Assembly: GCA_947502495.1 (NCBI GenBank)
Contig: CANNAC010000001.1
Location: 744,906-808,905 of the forward strand
Source of the DNA: an uncultured Flavobacteriaceae bacterium
GTDB taxonomy: Bacteria > Bacteroidota > Bacteroidia > Flavobacteriales > Flavobacteriaceae
Direction: 5' to 3'
Length of the DNA stretch: 64,000 nucleotides
The position numbers were made by a program, and so were the translations under genes. The notes beneath the pieces were generated by a model. That model ran no database searches. It was not told the origin of the DNA and saw only the letters and a program-made list of their open reading frames with translations. Below are positions 30,702-41,128 of the stretch, piece after piece (position 1 is the stretch's first letter; each line of letters opens with the position of its first letter).

Positions 30702-30762
30702 GGGTAAAATAGAATTTCGATGTTAAACTTGACCTCATAAAATTTTAGCTAAAACAATAGGC
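30702..30762. repeat. Dispersed repeat B, copy 1
   Basis: TAAAATAGAATTTCGAT then ACCTCATAAAATTTT and AAAACAATAGG. It matches 49519-49580 and 57132-57165. It lies 18 bases after the TOPRIM stop, forming the right border of the module. The remaining bases to 30966 show nothing recognisable. Confidence 0.75.
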
Positions 30763-30966
30763 TATTTCAAGAGAATTATCCAGTAAATGACTCGAATGAA
30801 ATACAATAGTCAAGTAGATGTTTGTAGTTTCCCATAAGAAAATTACGCATATTAAGTACATCCCAACGCTTATGGTTTAAAACCTAACAAAAAAAGATTT
30901 CCTATTTTTTACTGTGTTTCATACAACTACTTTGGCTTTATATAAACTTATAAAACGCTATTTCTT

Positions 30967-32088
30967 ATGAAAAAATCAGTACTTATTTTAATGGCTCTAT
31001 TCACGGTAGCAATAGGGTATTCGCAAACGTTTACAGATGCTAATTTTATAGAGTATACCGTTATTCCTGGTACAAATACTGTTGAAGTTACAGATTATGA
31101 TTTCGCTAATGGCGGTTCAGATGTTGCTATTCCTGCAACAGTTGATAATGCCACAACAACTTATAGTGTTACAAGTATTAAATATCTTGCTTTTCAAAAT
31201 AATGGGTTAACAAGTGTTATTATACCTAATAGTGTTATAAGTATTGGTACTGGTGCTTTTAGTGATAATGCTTTAATAACAGCTGTAATTGGTAATAGTG
31301 TTATGAGCATTGGTACTGGTGCTTTTCAAAATAATCAATTAGCAAGTGTTATTATTCCCGATAGTGTAACAAGTATTAGTGGTAATGCTTTTATTAATAA
31401 TCAATTAATAAGTGTTATTCTTGGTAGTGGTGTTTTAAGTATTGGTAATTCTGCTTTTCAATCCAATCAGTTAACAAGTGTTACTATACCTAGTAATGTA
31501 ACGAGTATAGGTGATTTCACTTTTATAAATAATCCACTCTTAGCCTGTGTTGTTTCCGAAGCAACAACACCACCAACAATAACTACAGGTGGTTCGGATA
31601 CTTTTTTTAATCTTCGTAGCAATATCGATTTATCGATACCATCTGGCACAGCAAGTGCATACGCAACTGCACAATGGACAGGCTTCCATAGTGTTTCAGA
31701 AGGACTTGCAGGTACTTTTGTAGTAGATAATATAACCTATCAAATTAATGCTAGTCCAAATAATGAAGTAACTGTTACCGATTATAACACAGCAGGAGGA
31801 ACTGTTGTTAATATACCAGCAACTGTTAGTAGTGGTTGCACGGATTTTAGTGTTACGGATATTGGTATTTCTGCTTTTGTTGCCAACCAATTAACTAGTG
31901 TTACTATACCTAGTAGCGTCATTAATATAGGCACTGCTGCTTTTGCTCAGAATCAACTAGTCAGTGTTGTTATTCCTGATAGTGTTTTGACGTTAGCCTT
32001 AATATTAATGCAACCAACAAAGGCGGTTCATGACTCTTATTTCTCAAATATAGGCGAACGCATAAACACTTTTTATGCAAGTATCTAG
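30967..32088 (+). CDS. BspA-type leucine-rich-repeat secreted protein, 3' end replaced
   Basis: 373 residues: a signal peptide (cleavage after GYSQ), then BspA/LRR_5 repeats of about 23 residues (NNQLTSVIIPDSVTSIG types) in two blocks separated by a TTPPTITTGG/IPSGTASAYATA linker. From about residue 345 the repeats stop abruptly (SVLTLALILMQPTK) and the final codons run into a dispersed A-type repeat tail (32067-32103). The expected T9SS sorting domain is missing. The gene is therefore probably a truncated surface protein, possibly non-functional in export to the cell surface. LRR proteins of this kind usually act in adhesion. Confidence 0.75.
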   Translation: MKKSVLILMALFTVAIGYSQTFTDANFIEYTVIPGTNTVEVTDYDFANGGSDVAIPATVDNATTTYSVTSIKYLAFQNNGLTSVIIPNSVISIGTGAFSDNALITAVIGNSVMSIGTGAFQNNQLASVIIPDSVTSISGNAFINNQLISVILGSGVLSIGNSAFQSNQLTSVTIPSNVTSIGDFTFINNPLLACVVSEATTPPTITTGGSDTFFNLRSNIDLSIPSGTASAYATAQWTGFHSVSEGLAGTFVVDNITYQINASPNNEVTVTDYNTAGGTVVNIPATVSSGCTDFSVTDIGISAFVANQLTSVTIPSSVINIGTAAFAQNQLVSVVIPDSVLTLALILMQPTKAVHDSYFSNIGERINTFYASI

Positions 32089-32103
32089 GAGGGAAGTATA
32101 ATT
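32067..32103. repeat. Tail of dispersed repeat A, overlapping the LRR gene end
   Basis: CACTTTTTATGC, TAGGAGGGAAG and TATAAT appear in the same order as in the A tails at 25122 and 39749. The LRR gene stop (TAG) is part of the repeat. Confidence 0.6.
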
Positions 32104-32402
32104 TTTATTCCTATTTCTATAAAAAATTACTCTTTAATAAAACGTTTTACCTGAAGGTTGTACGCATTATAAATTTCATGAAATACATTTCTGAACGCAA
32201 AAATTCTAAATCTATTTTAGACGTCTGTAAAGCTTTTGATGGTTCTGCTACTAAGGGCTTTTTTGATGGTCATGGTTTAGAAAAAGAATCCGTTTTAGTT
32301 GCAGCATGGAGCGTCCATACTTTAGGCTATAGGAATAAAATAATCCTGTGGATGCTTGTATTTGGATACAACACTTTATACGTATATCTTCATAAAATAG
32401 GG
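32104..32402. other. Intergenic stretch of about 300 bp with doubtful coding signal
   Basis: Holds the doubtful 81-residue frame at 32178-32423. On the minus strand, a tail reading NLQVKRFIKE ends at 32127 and resembles the end of a T9SS sorting domain. Both suggest rearranged remnants downstream of the truncated LRR gene. Confidence 0.35.
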
Positions 32403-32423
32403 TTAAAAGAGCATACCTTTTAA
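32178..32423 (+). CDS. Doubtful small ORF, possible gene fragment
   Basis: An 81-codon open frame with a hydrophobic stretch (IILWMLVFGYNTLYVYL) near the C-terminus. It overlaps the end of the convergent thiF gene by 21 bases. No family was recognised. It follows a repeat-truncated gene, so it may be a fragment of something larger or non-coding. Confidence 0.25.
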   Translation: MKYISERKNSKSILDVCKAFDGSATKGFFDGHGLEKESVLVAAWSVHTLGYRNKIILWMLVFGYNTLYVYLHKIGLKEHTF

Positions 32424-33467
32424 ATATAAAAGCGTGATATTCACTCCTTGTTCTTTTAATATTTCAATAGCCTTTTTACTCCGTACACCAGATGCACAAT
32501 ACACTACTAAGTCTTTATCTAGTAAAACATCTGTTACTCTATCTCGTAATTCAGAAAGCTTAATATGTTGTCCTCCTATATGATGTGATGCTCTTTCCTG
32601 ATCCTCACGGACGTCTAATAAATTGTACTTTCCGGATTGTTTTTTAATTTCACTTAATGTAATGCCAAGACTTACCTTAGGAAGGCTACAGTTTAGATTA
32701 TAATCTGCAGCTAGATGCTTCATTTTTATGCTGGTATTCTTTTTAAAACGGAACACCATTTGCGTCATATTTAACAGGTTATATGTCAATAGTTTTCCCG
32801 ATAAAACCTCCCCAATACCACAAACCATTTTTAACACTTCATTAGCTTGTAAAGCACCTATAACACCTGGTAATACTCCTAATACGCCAGCTTCCGAACA
32901 ATTAGGTGCTTGGTTCTCTTTTGGAAAATCAGGAAACAAACATCTGTAAGTCGGTCCGTTATTATAGTTAAAAACAGAGACCTGTCCTTCAAACTTATGA
33001 ATAGATCCAAAAACTACTGGTTTATTTAATAACACAGCCGCATCGTTAATTAAATATCGCGTTGCGAAGTTATCTGTTCCATCTATTAGGATATCGTATT
33101 TATCCAATAAATCTAGAGCGTTGGTTTTGGTAAGTCTTGTATTATAAGGATCCAACTTGATCAAAGGATTAAGTAACTGTAAACGCTTTGCTGCTGTTAC
33201 AGCCTTACTTTTATTAATATCTTGATGCGTATATAATATTTGCCGTTGTAAATTAGATTGCTCCACAATATCATCATCCACAATACCAATGCTACCAATT
33301 CCGGCGGCAGTTAAATATTGTAAAACAGGGCATCCCAATCCTCCGGCACCAATAACTAATACTTTAGCTTGTTTTATTTTTAATTGTCCGTTTACACCAA
33401 TTTCATCCAATACTAAGTGCCTGCTGTATTGTTGTTGTTCTGCTGAAGTTAAAACCATTTTAAACAA
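32403..33467 (-). CDS. thiF: ThiF/MoeB-family adenylyltransferase with rhodanese domain
   Basis: 354 residues. The N-terminal E1-like domain has VIGAGGLGCPVLQYL, the DDD turn of the nucleotide site and DGTDNFATRYL. A rhodanese domain follows, with catalytic Cys in VVYCASGVRS. It would adenylate the C-terminal Gly of ThiS and help load sulfur for thiazole synthesis. Of the usual zinc cysteines only YRC and NC are obvious, so zinc binding may be lost. It is the last gene of the thiamine operon and overlaps thiH by 8 bases. The MoeB role cannot be excluded, but context favours ThiF. Confidence 0.88.
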   Translation of the reverse strand: MFKMVLTSAEQQQYSRHLVLDEIGVNGQLKIKQAKVLVIGAGGLGCPVLQYLTAAGIGSIGIVDDDIVEQSNLQRQILYTHQDINKSKAVTAAKRLQLLNPLIKLDPYNTRLTKTNALDLLDKYDILIDGTDNFATRYLINDAAVLLNKPVVFGSIHKFEGQVSVFNYNNGPTYRCLFPDFPKENQAPNCSEAGVLGVLPGVIGALQANEVLKMVCGIGEVLSGKLLTYNLLNMTQMVFRFKKNTSIKMKHLAADYNLNCSLPKVSLGITLSEIKKQSGKYNLLDVREDQERASHHIGGQHIKLSELRDRVTDVLLDKDLVVYCASGVRSKKAIEILKEQGVNITLLYLKGMLF

Positions 33468-34578
33468 ATTCTGTATAACTTTTATCCCAATCTTTCCATA
33501 CTACTTGATATCCTTGTGCTTCAATCATTTGTTTTACTTCGTCGGTACTTCTTTCATCCGAAATTTCAAACTGTTCTAAAGATTGAGGGTCGACCACATA
33601 ACCACCCGGATTCGTTTTAGATTGGGCACTAATAGAGGTAATTCCTAAATTAATAATGTTATTTCTGAAATGTTCACTTTCACGAGTAGACATAGATAAT
33701 TCTACATCTTCATCTAACAAGCGGAAGGCGCAAATAACTTGTACCAAATCAGCATCCATCATTTCTAGTTTAGGTTGCACGTCCCCTTGATGTGGTCTAA
33801 GTCTAGGAAATGAGATGGAGTATTTTGTTTTCCAATACGTTTTTTGTAGATATTTTAAATGCAATGCGGTATAAAAACTATCCACGCGCCAATCTTCTAA
33901 GCCAAAAAGCGCACCTATTCCTATTTTATGAATTCCTGCTTTACCAAGCCGATCTGCTGTTTCTAACCGGTAATCAAAATTAGATTTTTTGCCTTTCGGA
34001 TGATGTATTTTATAGGTGGCTTTATGATACGTTTCTTGGTAAACTAAAACAGCATATAAACCGGCATCTACAAGCTGTTTGTATTCTTCTTGATCCAAAG
34101 GTTGTACTTCGATAGTAATAGTGCTAAAATGGGTTCTAATTATTTCGATTGCATGTTTTATATATGACACGCCAACGGTTTTGTTAGCCTCACCTGTGAC
34201 CAATAAAATATGGTCGTACCCTTTGGTTTTTAAGTAGGCAACTTCTTTTAAAATTTCATCGTCTTTTAAAGTCTTACGCGGGATTTTATTAGTCATACTA
34301 AAACCACAATAGGTACAAATATTTTGACATTCGTTAGACAAGTACATGGGCACATACATTTGTATTGTATTTCCAAACCTTTTTTTAGTTAATGCATGGC
34401 TACGTTGCGCTATTTCTTCCAGAAAAGGTTTTGCAGCTGGGGATATTAAAGCTTTAAAATCGTCTAAGCTAATTTTCTCTTTATCCAGAACCTGCCTCAC
34501 GTTCAAAGCGCTATAGCCATATATTTCTTTTTCTAAAGTATCCCAATCGTAGGTTTCAAAAGTATTTTTAAAAGACAT
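33460..34578 (-). CDS. thiH: 2-iminoacetate synthase ThiH (radical SAM)
   Basis: 372 residues, the family's usual length. The radical-SAM motif CQNICTYC (CxxxCxxC) lies at about residue 88-95. It cleaves tyrosine to give dehydroglycine (2-iminoacetate) for thiazole formation by ThiG. The order thiG-thiH-thiF with short gaps and an 8-base overlap with thiF supports the assignment. Confidence 0.95.
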   Translation of the reverse strand: MSFKNTFETYDWDTLEKEIYGYSALNVRQVLDKEKISLDDFKALISPAAKPFLEEIAQRSHALTKKRFGNTIQMYVPMYLSNECQNICTYCGFSMTNKIPRKTLKDDEILKEVAYLKTKGYDHILLVTGEANKTVGVSYIKHAIEIIRTHFSTITIEVQPLDQEEYKQLVDAGLYAVLVYQETYHKATYKIHHPKGKKSNFDYRLETADRLGKAGIHKIGIGALFGLEDWRVDSFYTALHLKYLQKTYWKTKYSISFPRLRPHQGDVQPKLEMMDADLVQVICAFRLLDEDVELSMSTRESEHFRNNIINLGITSISAQSKTNPGGYVVDPQSLEQFEISDERSTDEVKQMIEAQGYQVVWKDWDKSYTEFV

Positions 34579-34599
34579 ATTTTATGTTTTTTGTTCGTT

Positions 34600-35370
34600 T
34601 TAATTTAGAAAAGAAGTCAGCGGACTACTAGCTTCTGCATGTGTTTTTACACTTGCTAATTTTGCATTAAAAGCCATTCTACCAGCAGCCACGGCAAGCT
34701 TAAAAGCTATTGCCATTGCTGTAGGATTTTGTGATACGGCAATGGCTGTATTTACTAAAACAGCATCGGCGCCCAACTCCATTGCATATGCAGCATGCGA
34801 AGGACTACCAATACCGGCATCTACAATTACGGGGACGTTACTTTGCTCAATAATAATCTCTAAAAAATCCACGGTTTTAATTCCTTTATTAGTTCCTATA
34901 GGCGCACCTAATGGCATTACACATTGCACACCTACATCTTCAAGTCGTTTACATAAAACAGGATCTGCATGGATGTACGGCATTACAACAAAGCCTAGTT
35001 TAACTAAAGATTCGGCCGCTTTTAGTGTTTCAATGGGATCTGGTAATAAATATTTAGGATCGGGATGGATTTCTAATTTAATCCAATTTGTTTCTAAAGC
35101 TTCACGGGCTAACTGTGCTGCAAATATTGCTTCTTTAGCATTTCTTACACCAGATGTATTGGGCAATAGATTTACATTTGGACGTAAAATACTGTTTAGC
35201 ATGTCATCGTTTTTATTAGCAACATTAACACGTTTTAATGCCACAGTAATTAATTCACTTGCTGAGGCAATTAAAGCTTCAGCCATTAAAGCATTAGAGC
35301 TAAATTTTCCAGTTCCAGTAAATAATCTGGATTGAAACTGTTTGTCTGCTATTTTTAAAATATCGTTCAT
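34600..35370 (-). CDS. thiG: Thiazole synthase ThiG
   Basis: 256 residues with an (alpha/beta)8 barrel pattern: FTGTGKFSS near the start, [48 protein letters not shown] and [14 protein letters not shown]. It condenses DXP, dehydroglycine and ThiS-thiocarboxylate into the thiazole phosphate. It lies 6 bases after thiE and 21 bases before thiH in the operon. Confidence 0.95.
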   Translation of the reverse strand: MNDILKIADKQFQSRLFTGTGKFSSNALMAEALIASASELITVALKRVNVANKNDDMLNSILRPNVNLLPNTSGVRNAKEAIFAAQLAREALETNWIKLEIHPDPKYLLPDPIETLKAAESLVKLGFVVMPYIHADPVLCKRLEDVGVQCVMPLGAPIGTNKGIKTVDFLEIIIEQSNVPVIVDAGIGSPSHAAYAMELGADAVLVNTAIAVSQNPTAMAIAFKLAVAAGRMAFNAKLASVKTHAEASSPLTSFLN

Positions 35371-35376
35371 GTTTTA

Positions 35377-36018
35377 TTAAAATATTTTGCGTTTCTCTTG
35401 AGTTACAGAGGCTATTAATAATTGATGGAATGTGGTTATACTACTAAAATCACTTGTTATTGCACCAGATACAGCGATGCCAGAAATACCTGTACTTAAT
35501 AGGTCTTTAACGTCTTTAAGTGTCACACCTCCAATACCTATAATGGGCGTTTTAGTGTGTAAGCTATCTATAATTGTGGTATAACCTTTTAATCCCAAAA
35601 TAGGACTTAAATTAGCTTTTGTAGTTGTATGTCTAAACGGCCCTAAGCCTATATAATCTACGTTTTTACTAATTAAATTTTCACAATCCTGTAGCGTATT
35701 AGCCGTACCGCCTATCCTTTGCCAGCTATCCAAATATTGTCTAGCAACAGTAGGGCAGATGTCTGTTTTTCCTAAATGGACACCATCTGCTTGCATGGTT
35801 TTAGCTATTTTATAATGGTCATTAATAATTAATTTAGTTTGAAAATGAGTTGTAATTGTTCTAGCCTCTTGGGCAATTTTTAATAGTTCCGATTCCTCGC
35901 AATTTTTTAGGCGTAATTGCACCAGTTTCGCTCCAGACGAACACGCTTTATAAATATTCTCTACATGCTCTTTAGGAACGGCTCCTTGCGAGATATAATG
36001 TAACTTTGGTATCCTCAT
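35377..36018 (-). CDS. thiE: Thiamine phosphate synthase ThiE
   Basis: 213 residues. Motifs of the family are VQLRLKN, INDHYKIA, DGVHLGKTD, GGTANT and GLGPFRHTTTK. It joins HMP-PP and thiazole phosphate into thiamine phosphate. This is the intact copy; a second thiE upstream (36773-36928) is reduced to a stub. The TIM-barrel phosphate site GIGGV is present. Spacing of 3-6 bases on either side shows co-transcription. Confidence 0.93.
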   Translation of the reverse strand: MRIPKLHYISQGAVPKEHVENIYKACSSGAKLVQLRLKNCEESELLKIAQEARTITTHFQTKLIINDHYKIAKTMQADGVHLGKTDICPTVARQYLDSWQRIGGTANTLQDCENLISKNVDYIGLGPFRHTTTKANLSPILGLKGYTTIIDSLHTKTPIIGIGGVTLKDVKDLLSTGISGIAVSGAITSDFSSITTFHQLLIASVTQEKRKIF

Positions 36019-36021
36019 AGC

Positions 36022-36786
36022 TTAGTTGTTGTTATTAATTTTGTAGTGTTTACCAAGTAAACTTTTGTTTGAATTTAGAAACCTTTCGGTATAGTGTTTT
36101 GCCTTTTTAGAAGCGTTTTCTACATCTTCTTCTAATAAAATATAACTAGCCAAAGCAGCCGATAATACACAACCGCTACCGTGCTTATCTGTTGTATTAA
36201 TTGTTAAAGGCGGGAGTTCTATACTTTTGTTATCATAAAATAATACATCCCATCCTTTTTTATCAAAACGATGTCCACCTTTTAAATGAATATTAGTAAA
36301 GCGACTTATTTTATATAAAGTAGCTTCAATTGTTAAATTGGGGTAAAGGGATTGTATTTCATCATAATTAGGAGTAATTATATAGCATAATGTCCAAATT
36401 TTAATCAATACGTTTTGGTTTTCGGTACTATGAAAATCAAATCCAGCGCTAGCTTTCATAATGGGATCTAAAATTATTTTAATGTTTGGGTTTAACTCGT
36501 GTAATCGCTCTAAGACCAATACTAAAGTGTCCCAAGATTTAATAATTCCTATTTTAACTACTGCAATGTCAAAGCGTTCAAAAAGGATCTCTATTTGCGA
36601 AAGGATCACTGCATCATCGATCCATTGGCAAGCCTTAAAATGGATATCATTTTGAACAGTGACAGCAGAACAAACGGATAATCCGTAAAGGTTATGGGCT
36701 TCAAAAGTTTTAATATCTGAAGTAATACCTGCTCCCGAACTAGGGTCAAATCCTGCAATGCTCAATATGTAGTTATTCTTTTTCAA
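36022..36786 (-). CDS. thiD: HMP/HMP-P kinase ThiD
   Basis: 254 residues with SIAGFDPSSGAGITSDIKT, VTVQNDI, DPIMKASAG and the C-terminal HGSGCVLSAALASYIL anion-hole motif. It phosphorylates HMP twice to HMP-PP. The best start is a TTG at 36786, since no in-frame ATG lies upstream before a stop. It overlaps the end of the thiE stub by 14 bases, so translation may depend on coupling to that stub. Confidence 0.92.
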   Translation of the reverse strand: MKKNNYILSIAGFDPSSGAGITSDIKTFEAHNLYGLSVCSAVTVQNDIHFKACQWIDDAVILSQIEILFERFDIAVVKIGIIKSWDTLVLVLERLHELNPNIKIILDPIMKASAGFDFHSTENQNVLIKIWTLCYIITPNYDEIQSLYPNLTIEATLYKISRFTNIHLKGGHRFDKKGWDVLFYDNKSIELPPLTINTTDKHGSGCVLSAALASYILLEEDVENASKKAKHYTERFLNSNKSLLGKHYKINNNN

Positions 36787-36928
36787 AATGCTTTTTTATG
36801 GATTTAAAAACGGTAACAGGTTGGTCATTTGTCCAAATAGCTCCTAAAACACCTGCACCAGCATAGCCTAATGTGTCTAATTCCATTTCGTTAGGAACAT
36901 CCTGTTCTGGTGAGATTACAATTACCAT
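36773..36928 (-). pseudogene. thiE: Internally deleted second thiE (51-residue stub)
   Basis: An open frame ATG(36928)-TAA(36773) encodes 51 residues. The first ~16 (MVIVISPEQDVPNEME) look like the N-terminus of the second flavobacterial ThiE. The next part jumps directly to a ThiE C-terminal stretch (LGYAGAGVLGAIWTNDQP, then a final KSIKKHFEKE). The barrel core is missing, apparently by an in-frame deletion. It still has a start and stop and overlaps thiD, so it may persist as a translational leader for thiD. Confidence 0.65.
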
Positions 36929-36972
36929 GTATTTATGTGGAGTAAATTACTTCAAAAGACTAGAGGCTTATT

Positions 36973-36996
36973 TACCCGCAGTATTATCTGCGGGTA
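36973..36996 (-). promoter_or_regulatory. GC-rich intercistronic hairpin after thiC
   Basis: TACCCGCAG pairs with CTGCGGGTA around a six-base loop, directly after the thiC stop. On the coding (minus) strand no T-run follows, so it is more likely an mRNA-stabilising or processing element than a terminator. Confidence 0.5.
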
Positions 36997-37006
36997 TTTT
37001 TAAAGT

Positions 37007-38881
<1,875 letters not shown>

Positions 38882-38922
38882 TTATGGATTAAGAGATAAT
38901 TTTTGTGTGTAGTCTGCAAGTG

Positions 38923-39126
38923 TTAACCACCTTGGGTTGCTTTAATAATTAAGATGTTATCACCATCTAGAAGTGTGGTGTTGATCCAATCTGTTTTTGA
39001 AATAATATTTTCATTTATAGCAACAGCAATTCCATCAACGGAAATTGCTAACCGTTTTAATAGAATTTCTAACGAATGATTACAAGGAATTTGGTGTGTT
39101 GTGTTATTGACTTTTACGGTTATCAT
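38923..39126 (-). CDS. thiS: Sulfur carrier protein ThiS
   Basis: 67 residues of ubiquitin-like fold ending in the required Gly-Gly (IIKATQGG). ThiF adenylates this end and it carries the sulfur for thiazole. It is the first gene of the thiamine operon, right after the TPP riboswitch. Confidence 0.93.
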   Translation of the reverse strand: MITVKVNNTTHQIPCNHSLEILLKRLAISVDGIAVAINENIISKTDWINTTLLDGDNILIIKATQGG

Positions 39127-39207
39127 TATATATAAAATTACATTTCAAATGTGTTTAAGTACACAAATGGTAATAGTATAAACAATAAAAGGATTGAGAA
39201 TAGAAAA

Positions 39208-39310
39208 GGGACAGCCACTAAAGCTGTTAACTTTTTCCTACGTAGATATTAATCTAATCAGGTTCTAAGGATATATCTCAAACTATATATTAATATAGCT
39301 ACTCCTAAAG
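39208..39310 (-). promoter_or_regulatory. TPP riboswitch with expression platform, controlling the thi operon
   Basis: On the minus strand, from 39310 down, the aptamer has CTTTAGGAG, then TTTGAGATA, CCTTAGAACCTGAT and ATATCTACGTAGGAAAAAG. This matches the THI-box consensus (TGAGA ... GAACCTGAT ... CGTAGGGAA), with CTTT/AAAG ends closing P1. A short hairpin (ACAGC..GCTGT, about 39208-39226) with a downstream CCCTTTT may be the expression platform. It lies ~80-180 bases upstream of thiS. Confidence 0.88.
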
Positions 39311-39964
39311 TTTAAGCGACCAAAGTAGTCATTATTTTTAATAATACAGTCTGTATTATTTGATTTTAACTTTTTTAAATGCTCTAAATTATGACATATA
39401 ATGCATTTAATTTTTTATAAAACAATCGAGCGGCATTGGTAACGGCTATTATTTGTAACGCAGATGGCGCGTTGGCAAAATTAGAATGTTTCTGAGAATT
39501 TCGTATTGGATAAATAATTAATTAAATATTGTACTCCTGGGTTATGTAACTTGAGTTTTGGTTAAAGTTGGCGCATTGGAAAGTACTACTTTTTCTTGTT
39601 TTTTTTATTCTAAATGTTTCTTTTACAATGTTAATGGCATCGCGTTTACGAGATGCATGAACTCCTCTAAAAAAAAATTAATCTTGCGAATAAATCGAGG
39701 TATGAGATACACGAGCTCTTATTTCTAAAATATAAGAGAGCGAGTAATCACTTTTTATGCGACGACGTAGGAGGGAAGTGTAATGTGTGTGGAATGGATA
39801 ATTTTATTCTAGTTAAATAATCTTTTTTTTAAATCAAAGACTGTGTAGTTATTTAAACGTTCCAAATGTTTTGTAATTCCCATGTGTTTTATATGAAATG
39901 ACTGAAAAAAATAAAAGATTTACATTAATTTTGTGTTTTAGATAGTTTACATAAATACTGAGAT
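39311..39964. other. Intergenic region with an A-family repeat
   Basis: Holds the A repeat (39525-39797), an AACAATCGAGCGGC fragment at about 39421 related to the C repeat core, and AT-rich DNA. No gene was found. The thi operon promoter should lie in the first part on the minus strand. Confidence 0.5.
39525..39797. repeat. Dispersed repeat A, copy 2 (longer, partly diverged)
   Basis: Starts around GGGTTATGTAACTTGAG (39540) and ends in ACTTTTTATGCGACGACGT, TAGGAGGGAAG, GTGGAATGG (39749-39797). The middle carries an extra ~80-base segment compared with the other copies. Confidence 0.7.
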
Positions 39965-40564
39965 TTGTTAGAGAAAACACAGCAATTACCCCAAAAACAA
40001 TTAATAGATACCGATTATTTCATTTACTGTTTAGAAGCAGTAGAAGACATAGAAATAGATGCCGTTACCGAAGCACAAAAAAAATTAGAACAATTGACCA
40101 CACAATATGGGGTAGCCAGTATTTATAATACCTGCGACACCATTGAAGGGTTAGAAGCTAGCTTAGATGCCTTGGTCTTGGATGATCATCATTTTAAAGA
40201 CTACGAAATAATTTACTTGGTTATAAAAGGGGAAGCAAATAATATTTGTTTAAACGACTATTGCTATAGTCTACAAGAAGTTGCTGAAATTTTTGAAGGA
40301 CGATTAGAAGGAAAGATTTTACATTTTTCCAATGCAAAAGTTCTAGATTTAGACGCAGAAGAAGCGCAATATTTTTTAGATATCACTGGTGCAAAAGGTA
40401 TTTCTGGGTATGGTAATGCATCTAATGAAATAACTAGTTCCATTCTGGATATCGCATTCTTTAACTTATTTAAAGAAGATGCTAATATGCTAGATGTTGT
40501 AGAAGAGTTACACCTAAGACATTATAAAATATGTACACTATTGGATTTTAGATTGTATTATTAA
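39965..40564 (+). CDS. DUF6642-like cytoplasmic protein
   Basis: 199 residues from a TTG start at 39965; a stop lies two codons upstream and no ATG is available. The pattern of an N-terminal YFIYCLEAV, a central IIYLVIKGEANNI strand, GKILHFSNAK and ITGAKGISGYG resembles DUF6642 proteins, whose catalytic-looking Ser-Cys-Ser position is SNA here. If that comparison is right, the copy may lack activity. Function is unknown. It stands alone between repeat-rich gaps, which suggests an accessory gene. Confidence 0.5.
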   Translation: MLEKTQQLPQKQLIDTDYFIYCLEAVEDIEIDAVTEAQKKLEQLTTQYGVASIYNTCDTIEGLEASLDALVLDDHHFKDYEIIYLVIKGEANNICLNDYCYSLQEVAEIFEGRLEGKILHFSNAKVLDLDAEEAQYFLDITGAKGISGYGNASNEITSSILDIAFFNLFKEDANMLDVVEELHLRHYKICTLLDFRLYY

Positions 40565-41128
40565 ACGAAATAACAAGTACTTAGAATTTTATTTTTACTC
40601 CCTTATTTAATTATTTGCTGAAACTTCAAAGGTTTTCGTGAATCTCCTAAAATGTCGATTTCTTAAAATCATAGAAATTTGATTTTATTGGATTAAACAG
40701 GAATTACTTATAACTTATCGCTATTTTATATAACGTCTGATTATAATTCTTTTTCTGAATTATAATGTTCTGCGTGGCGCTTGTCCTGATAGCAGTCGAA
40801 GGGTTACCTGAGCCTTGCTCACCTATTTAATACTATTTTAAAGGTGTTCGCGAATCTCCTTTGTTGATTTGGTTAAAAGCAGGACAGAGTGTTAAGAAAT
40901 AGTCCTGTGGACTATTTTAGTGAATGGGCGAGGTGGCGGATTGGCAAATAGGAGCATAGTGGAATGGTATTAAAAATCGGACATTCAAATAAAAGTACAA
41001 AAAATGTAATGTTCTCTATTTAGTACTTAATACCGTAATCGATTAAAATTAATTTTATATAGATATTCTTTTATAAAACCCACGAAAAATCACTAATTTA
41101 CTGCACTTACCTTAACTTAACAAGAAAA
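40565..41128. other. Intergenic region with degenerate repeat fragments
   Basis: No gene was found. TTCGTGAATCTCCT (about 40638) and TTCGCGAATCTCCT (about 40847) form a direct repeat about 210 bases apart. TATAATGTTCTGCGT at 40762 is a fragment of the A repeat. The ~100 bases before 41129 are a likely promoter region. Confidence 0.45.

Noticed and set aside
30967-32088. Possible CRISPR-like array in the regularly repeated 31-32 kb DNA
   Set aside because: The periodicity is that of the encoded 23-residue leucine-rich repeats; units diverge and there are no spacers.
32104-32127. Minus-strand end resembling a T9SS tail (NLQVKRFIKE)
   Set aside because: Only about ten residues match the expected ending and nothing upstream supports a sorting domain, so it is mentioned as a hint and not called a gene.
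36973-36996. Hairpin after thiC as a terminator
   Set aside because: The T-run is on the plus-strand side, while the thiamine genes run on the minus strand, so it was listed as an intercistronic hairpin instead.
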